Assembly (NCBI RefSeq): GCF_036324505.1
Contig: NC_086363.1
Span: 2,710,790 to 2,774,789 of the forward strand
Direction of reading: 5' to 3'
Source: Eleginops maclovinus
Taxonomy: Eukaryota; Chordata; Actinopteri; Perciformes; Eleginopidae
DNA length: 64,000 nucleotides
Below, one piece after another: positions 61,606 through 64,000 of this stretch. Position 1 is the stretch's first letter. Every line of letters begins with the position of its first letter. The position numbers and the translations under genes are program-made. A model generated the notes under the pieces. That model was not told the origin of the DNA and did no database searches. It was given only the letters and a program-made list of their open reading frames with translations.

Positions 61606-64000
61606 AACCAGCTGAATAACTGATAATAAAAAGCATTGTTAGTTGCATCCCTAATTATGTGTAAGATAATCAGTTATATATAAGTGTCATTACAAATAAA
61701 AAAGATGCTACTGAAACCAGCGGTGTAAATTAACTGTACTTTTGCTGAAGTTGTTTAATCAGAGGTGCAGTGTGTGTATGTGTGTGTGTGTGTGTGTGTA
61801 TGTGTGTGTGTGTGTGTACTGTGCAGAATCCATACTGTCTGGTACATACAGTAGCAATGCATACTGACGCACTGTAGCTACATAATTCATGAGGGTACAG
61901 TATGTTTATGTTCCTCATTAGGAGGTTAACACTTTTCATTTATTTCTGTACAACAAAGAACAAACAGACAAAGACAAAGGTGTGACAAAATACACAGACA
62001 AACAAGAAAAGGTGAATATGGGAACAGATTGTGTTTGTGTGCAAGAATGAAAGCATATTGTGTAAATGGAGGTAACAACAGCGCTAAATAAAATATATAT
62101 TAATGTATGAATAACTGTGAGCAAAGGAGAGCGTAAGAGGAGAGAAATGAATACGTGAATAAATGGTATTAAATAAAATAAAATATTCTTTTAAAGTTCA
62201 ATATCTATATAAATAAAAAAATGTAAAAATAATAGAGAAACAAAATATGAAAATGGGATATAAATATAATAAAATAATAATAAATACCAAAATAAATGGT
62301 TGTAATAATATATATTCGTATATTTTTTTATTATAATAAATATATACGTCAATTGTATTTAAAAAATAACAATAAAAAGAAAAAACAACATGATAAATAA
62401 ACTTAAAAACAACAGTGATGTATAAATAGATCATTTAATGAATAATTCATCTCAATAAGTAGTTTATTAAGCATTATTTTAAGGGGGAAAGTCCAATAAT
62501 GAATTAATTCCTGGAAAAATATTAAGAGAGAAGGAAGACACTCTGCAACTCACACAAACATTAATTGATAAATATTACTACATGTAAATGAAAAATAAAT
62601 ATATAATGTTGTTTATTTTGAGTGAACTGTCCCTTTGAGTATCTCCCTTATGATAAGCATTTCACCCTGAGCATTGTGATGAAATGACATGGGAGAATAG
62701 CGTGAGTGGGGTGTGTATTCAGGAGGTTTTTTTCTGGTGATTACTGTAGAAGTAATTACAGTGTGTGTGATGTTGATTAGTCATTTTCCTTTAGTGCTAT
62801 ATTTCTAGCGCAACGTGTTGTGAAAGCAGTCCCTGGGATCTCTGGGTGATTCGATTAATTGTTATTTGTTTGGGCTTTATTTCCTGTTTATAATGTAATG
62901 ATTGTGGTAAGCACCTCATTAAAGCACGCCGGAGAAGGGTGGTGTTTTAGATGAGCAACATATGGGGAAATTAAGGCTTGATTGTAAAATATGGAAATTA
63001 CAAGTCATTAATTGGCTGCCACTGATCTGGGTTTCTTGATTTCCACTTGTTTTTTTTAAAGCCAGAGCAAGAGATAACTTTTAAATCAAGAAAGCAAACT
63101 CCAGAAAGTCTCCTTAGTGAAATAATAATTACATTTATCTGCAGGGCATTTGTGGACGAGGGGTCTAGCTTTCATTTGAATTATTAATATACTGACACGT
63201 TACAATGATTCAGCATTTTGATAATTTATCGCACCTGATTATGTTTTTCATCCTAAAAATAAAAGCTTTTTCCCCCTCATAATTAGATCAGAACAACACG
63301 GGAAGTCACTTAGGTTTTTTTTTAAAAGGTAAACATTAACTGTCTATCACCAGGTCACACTGGGAGAACATTAGGTGAAATGCAGAGGTCAGCTGGGACT
63401 ATGGGAAAGGTTAAAGTGACCATACCTGCGTGTTTGATCAGTTAAAACCACCAATTTCACAGTATGTGTGTTTCTTTCTATGAACTGTAACTGCGGATTC
63501 TATAAAAGCTGAAAAAAAGAAGGTAGGAGTTGTTCTGACCTGGAACGCCTTCGTGTGAATTGTGGCAAAGGGCTTAATGGTTAAACCTCATTATGTCCGT
63601 CATCTAAAGGTCTACTTAAATAACTAATCAGATTAAGGGCGACTTTCATGCAAAACAACAAACATTTTGTTGGTAGCAGGAGAGATTTTGCTTTTCACTA
63701 TGAAGATTAGAACTACTTTACTGAAATGATGTAGTTAGTTTTTCTGTGGTTCATACATAAATAGAAAAACACTCTCCTTAATGAGCACCATGGTCACTTT
63801 TAGTGAACAAATTTGAGGTAATGCAGCTTCACATACTGCGTGAGTTTAACTGTGTACACATGGAGTTTTTGTACCTTGCTTTATTAACATGCAATGTAAT
63901 AACTGCAGAACAAATGCCACTTTTGAAGGTTTTCATCTGATCAAAATAATCCAGAAAAGACCTTCATATTTTCCCATTTTAATCTTCAACATGTTTTGAT
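61606..64000. other. Gene-free AT-rich flank upstream of ncoa1
   Basis: I see no gene here. A GT tract lies at 61770-61818. The stretch 62160-62620 is very AT-rich simple-like sequence. The stretch 62630-63420 is less repetitive and carries many TAAT/ATTA-type motifs (see findings). Confidence 0.6.

Noticed and set aside
61048..61648. Three overlapping frames of 159-188 codons on the minus strand
   Set aside because: They arise from the 26-bp minisatellite, whose unit has no stop codon and shifts frame each copy. The repeated Tyr-Leu-Cys-Ile pattern is an artefact.

Overview
The window looks like nuclear DNA of a ray-finned (teleost) fish. It has two intron-rich vertebrate genes with GT-AG introns, very abundant AC/GT microsatellites, tRNA-derived SINEs and a family of short TTAA-flanked MITE-like elements. 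No bacterial, viral or organellar gene organisation is visible. I cannot name the species; both genes were recognised from remembered family sequences, not from a search.

Layout. Positions 1-10,700 hold no gene I can identify: SINEs, MITE copies, microsatellites, local duplications and three weak exon-like stretches. Positions 10,701-17,684 (+) carry unc93a, a UNC93-family multi-pass membrane protein. Its eight coding exons join in frame to 466 codons, and a poly(A) signal lies at 18,140. A full-length MITE (18,279-18,719) fills the gap between unc93a and the convergent gene on the minus strand. Positions about 18,840-26,552 fit a long 3' UTR of that second gene.

Positions 26,553-41,845 (-) encode ncoa1 (SRC-1, a p160 nuclear receptor coactivator). 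Twenty coding exons join in frame to 1,493 codons plus a stop: bHLH, PAS region, three central LXXLL boxes, the CBP/p300-binding AD1 helices, a Gln/Pro-rich region and the C-terminal LXXLL of the long SRC-1a-type isoform. Upstream are one probable 5' UTR exon (49,925-50,153) and a probable first exon and promoter (60,634 to about 61,120). A 26-bp minisatellite of about 15 copies abuts the promoter. The last 2.4 kb is gene-free, AT-rich and contains homeobox-like motifs.

Most notable signal: two ncoa1 coding exons, the bHLH exon (40,810-40,976) and a PAS exon (39,652-39,831), are each bracketed by long complementary dinucleotide repeats. In the pre-mRNA, (UG)n runs up to or near the 3' splice site and (CA)n begins right after the 5' splice site. 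The other exon-proximal AC/GT tracts I found in ncoa1 have the same polarity. This resembles the AC/GU repeat-assisted splicing described in teleosts, but here the repeats could also pair across the exon.

The two genes are convergent neighbours and I see no functional link between them. unc93a acts at membranes; ncoa1 acts in the nucleus.
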